This document shows positions 4,850-5,713 of a stretch of DNA of 5,713 nucleotides, piece after piece. The notes under the pieces are model-generated. The model was not told where the DNA came from. It ran no database searches and saw nothing but the letters and a program-made list of their open reading frames with translations. Both the position numbers and the translations under genes were made by a program. Source of the DNA: an uncultured Collinsella sp. (GTDB taxonomy: Bacteria; Actinomycetota; Coriobacteriia; Coriobacteriales; Coriobacteriaceae); contig URNK01000115.1 of the NCBI GenBank assembly GCA_900549195.1, forward strand, positions 1-5,713. Reading direction: 5' to 3'. Numbering within the stretch: the stretch's first letter is position 1; the number at the start of each line of letters is the position of its first letter.

Positions 4850-5665
4850 ATGGCTAATCGTTTCGTTCTCAATACCATCTCTTATCATGGTTCCGGCGCC
4901 ATCAAGGAGATCCCCGGCGAGCTCCAGCGTCGCGGCTACAAGAAGATCTTCGTCTGCTCCGACCCCGATCTGGTCAAGTTTGGCGTTACCGCTAAGGTGA
5001 CCGACGAGCTCGACGCTGCCGGCATCGCTTGGAGCCTCTACTCCGAGATCAAGCCCAACCCCACTATCCAGAACGTCAAGGACGGCGTCGAGGCCTTCAA
5101 GGCCGCCGAGGCTGACGCTATCGTGACCATCGGTGGTGGCTCCTCCATGGACACTGCTAAGGCCATCGGCATCATCATCAACAACCCCGAGTTCGCCGAT
5201 GTCCGCAGCCTCGAGGGCGTTGCTCCCACTAAGAACCACGCCGTGTTCACCATCGCTGTGCCGACGACCGCCGGTACCGCCGCCGAGGTGACCATCAACT
5301 ACGTCATCACCGACCCCGAGAAGGTCCGCAAGTTCGTGTGCGTCGACACCAACGACGCCCCCGAGGTCGCCGTCGTCGATCCCGACATGATGGCCTCCAT
5401 GCCCGCCGGCCTGACCGCTTCCACTGGCATGGACGCACTGACCCACGCCATCGAGGGCTACACCACCAAGGGCGCCTGGGAGCTTTCCGACATGTTCCAC
5501 TTTGAGGCCATTAAGCTGATCAGCGAGAACCTGCGCGACTCCGTCGCCGAGGCCAAGTCCGGCCAGCCCGGCTCCGGCCGTGAGGGCATGGCTCTTGGTC
5601 AGTATGTCGCCGGCATGGGCTTCTCCAATGTTGGCCTGGGCATCGACCACGCCATGGCTCACACC
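4850..5665 (+). CDS. fucO: Lactaldehyde reductase, iron-containing alcohol dehydrogenase (3' truncated)
   Basis: The first 272 codons of a FucO-type group III alcohol dehydrogenase (E. coli FucO has about 382 residues). It closely resembles E. coli FucO from memory: MANR at the start, NNPEFADVRSLEG, PTTAGTAAEVTINYVITD and LGQYVAGMGFSNVGLG. GGGSSMD (95-101) is the NAD-binding glycine motif. D195 and H199 (in MDALTHAIEGY) and H267 correspond to iron ligands D196, H200 and H263; the fourth ligand (H277 in E. coli) lies beyond the cut. The enzyme reduces L-lactaldehyde to 1,2-propanediol with NADH during anaerobic fucose or rhamnose breakdown; relatives also act on other small alcohols and diols. 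It is cytoplasmic. The last six codons before an apparent TGA at 5684 (LSLIHI) are adapter. Alanine codons are almost all GCC/GCT, unlike the neighbours, suggesting strong expression. It has its own regulatory region after a terminator; no fucose genes are visible nearby. Confidence 0.92.
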
Positions 5666-5713
5666 CTGTCTCTTATACACATCTGACGCTGCCGACGACT
5701 CCTTACGTGTAGA
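5666..5713 (-). other. Untrimmed Illumina Nextera i5-side adapter (non-genomic)
   Basis: Bases 5666-5684 are the Tn5 mosaic end in reverse (CTGTCTCTTATACACATCT), 5685-5698 the read-1 adapter arm (GACGCTGCCGACGA), 5699-5706 the i5 index (CTCCTTAC, reverse of GTAAGGAG, which I recall as S505), and 5707-5713 (GTGTAGA) the start of P5. It gives fucO a false LSLIHI-stop ending. On the other strand it makes a false MYKRQ start. The first bases could by chance also be native. Confidence 0.98.

Noticed and set aside
4847..5680. Long - strand open frame opposite fucO
   Set aside because: Gly/Val/Asp-rich shadow whose apparent start (MYKRQ) is encoded by the adapter; the + strand is unmistakably FucO.
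5666..5686. A natural C-terminus LSLIHI and stop making a short alcohol dehydrogenase
   Set aside because: These codons are the Nextera mosaic end; the protein breaks off before the last iron ligand and the C-terminal part of the domain.
1..5713. CRISPR array, tRNA, rRNA, prophage or integrase genes
   Set aside because: No regularly spaced repeats, no cloverleaf or rRNA-like sequence and no phage or recombinase motifs were seen on either strand.

Overview
The window is an assembled piece of high-G+C bacterial DNA (genomic part 50-5665) with untrimmed Illumina Nextera adapter and index sequence at both ends (1-49 and 5666-5713). The two end genes are therefore cut by the ends of the assembly, not by biology. 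High G+C, dense coding, strong Shine-Dalgarno sites and this gene set (YgiQ, YoaK/DUF1275, FucO, CPBP protease, RelB/DinJ-like antitoxin) would fit a host-associated actinobacterium of the Coriobacteriia (Collinsella-like). That placement is an inference of moderate to low confidence; there is no rRNA or marker gene to settle it.

Layout, left to right. (1) The last 47 codons of an ABC-transporter ATPase (51-194). (2) A 226-bp gene-free stretch with a cluster of short GGTAT/ATACC repeats (258-307) and a strongly self-complementary leader (329-385). (3) A two-gene unit on the + strand: a small RelB/DinJ-like ribbon-helix-helix protein (421-624) and a CPBP-family intramembrane protease with all three active-site motifs (659-1570). 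No RelE/YafQ-type toxin is present. (4) A convergent YgiQ-type radical SAM protein on the - strand (1567-3714). Its stop codon overlaps that of the protease gene in a shared CTAG. (5) A divergent intergenic region with an 11-bp perfect inverted repeat (3753-3785), then a YoaK/DUF1275 membrane protein (3968-4684) ending in a textbook intrinsic terminator (4690-4726). (6) A separately controlled gene for FucO-type lactaldehyde reductase (4850-5665, 3' truncated), preceded by two LacI/CcpA-like operator cores in opposite orientation.

The genes do not form one pathway. The separable units are the antitoxin-like/protease pair, ygiQ, yoaK and fucO. The fucO gene has much more selective codon use than its neighbours and sugar-type operator sites, which suggests a well-expressed, carbon-source-regulated fermentation enzyme. 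I found no clear new defence or mobile system. The best candidate for something undescribed is the antitoxin-like gene paired with a membrane protease behind a structured leader; the most practically important observation is the adapter contamination at both ends.
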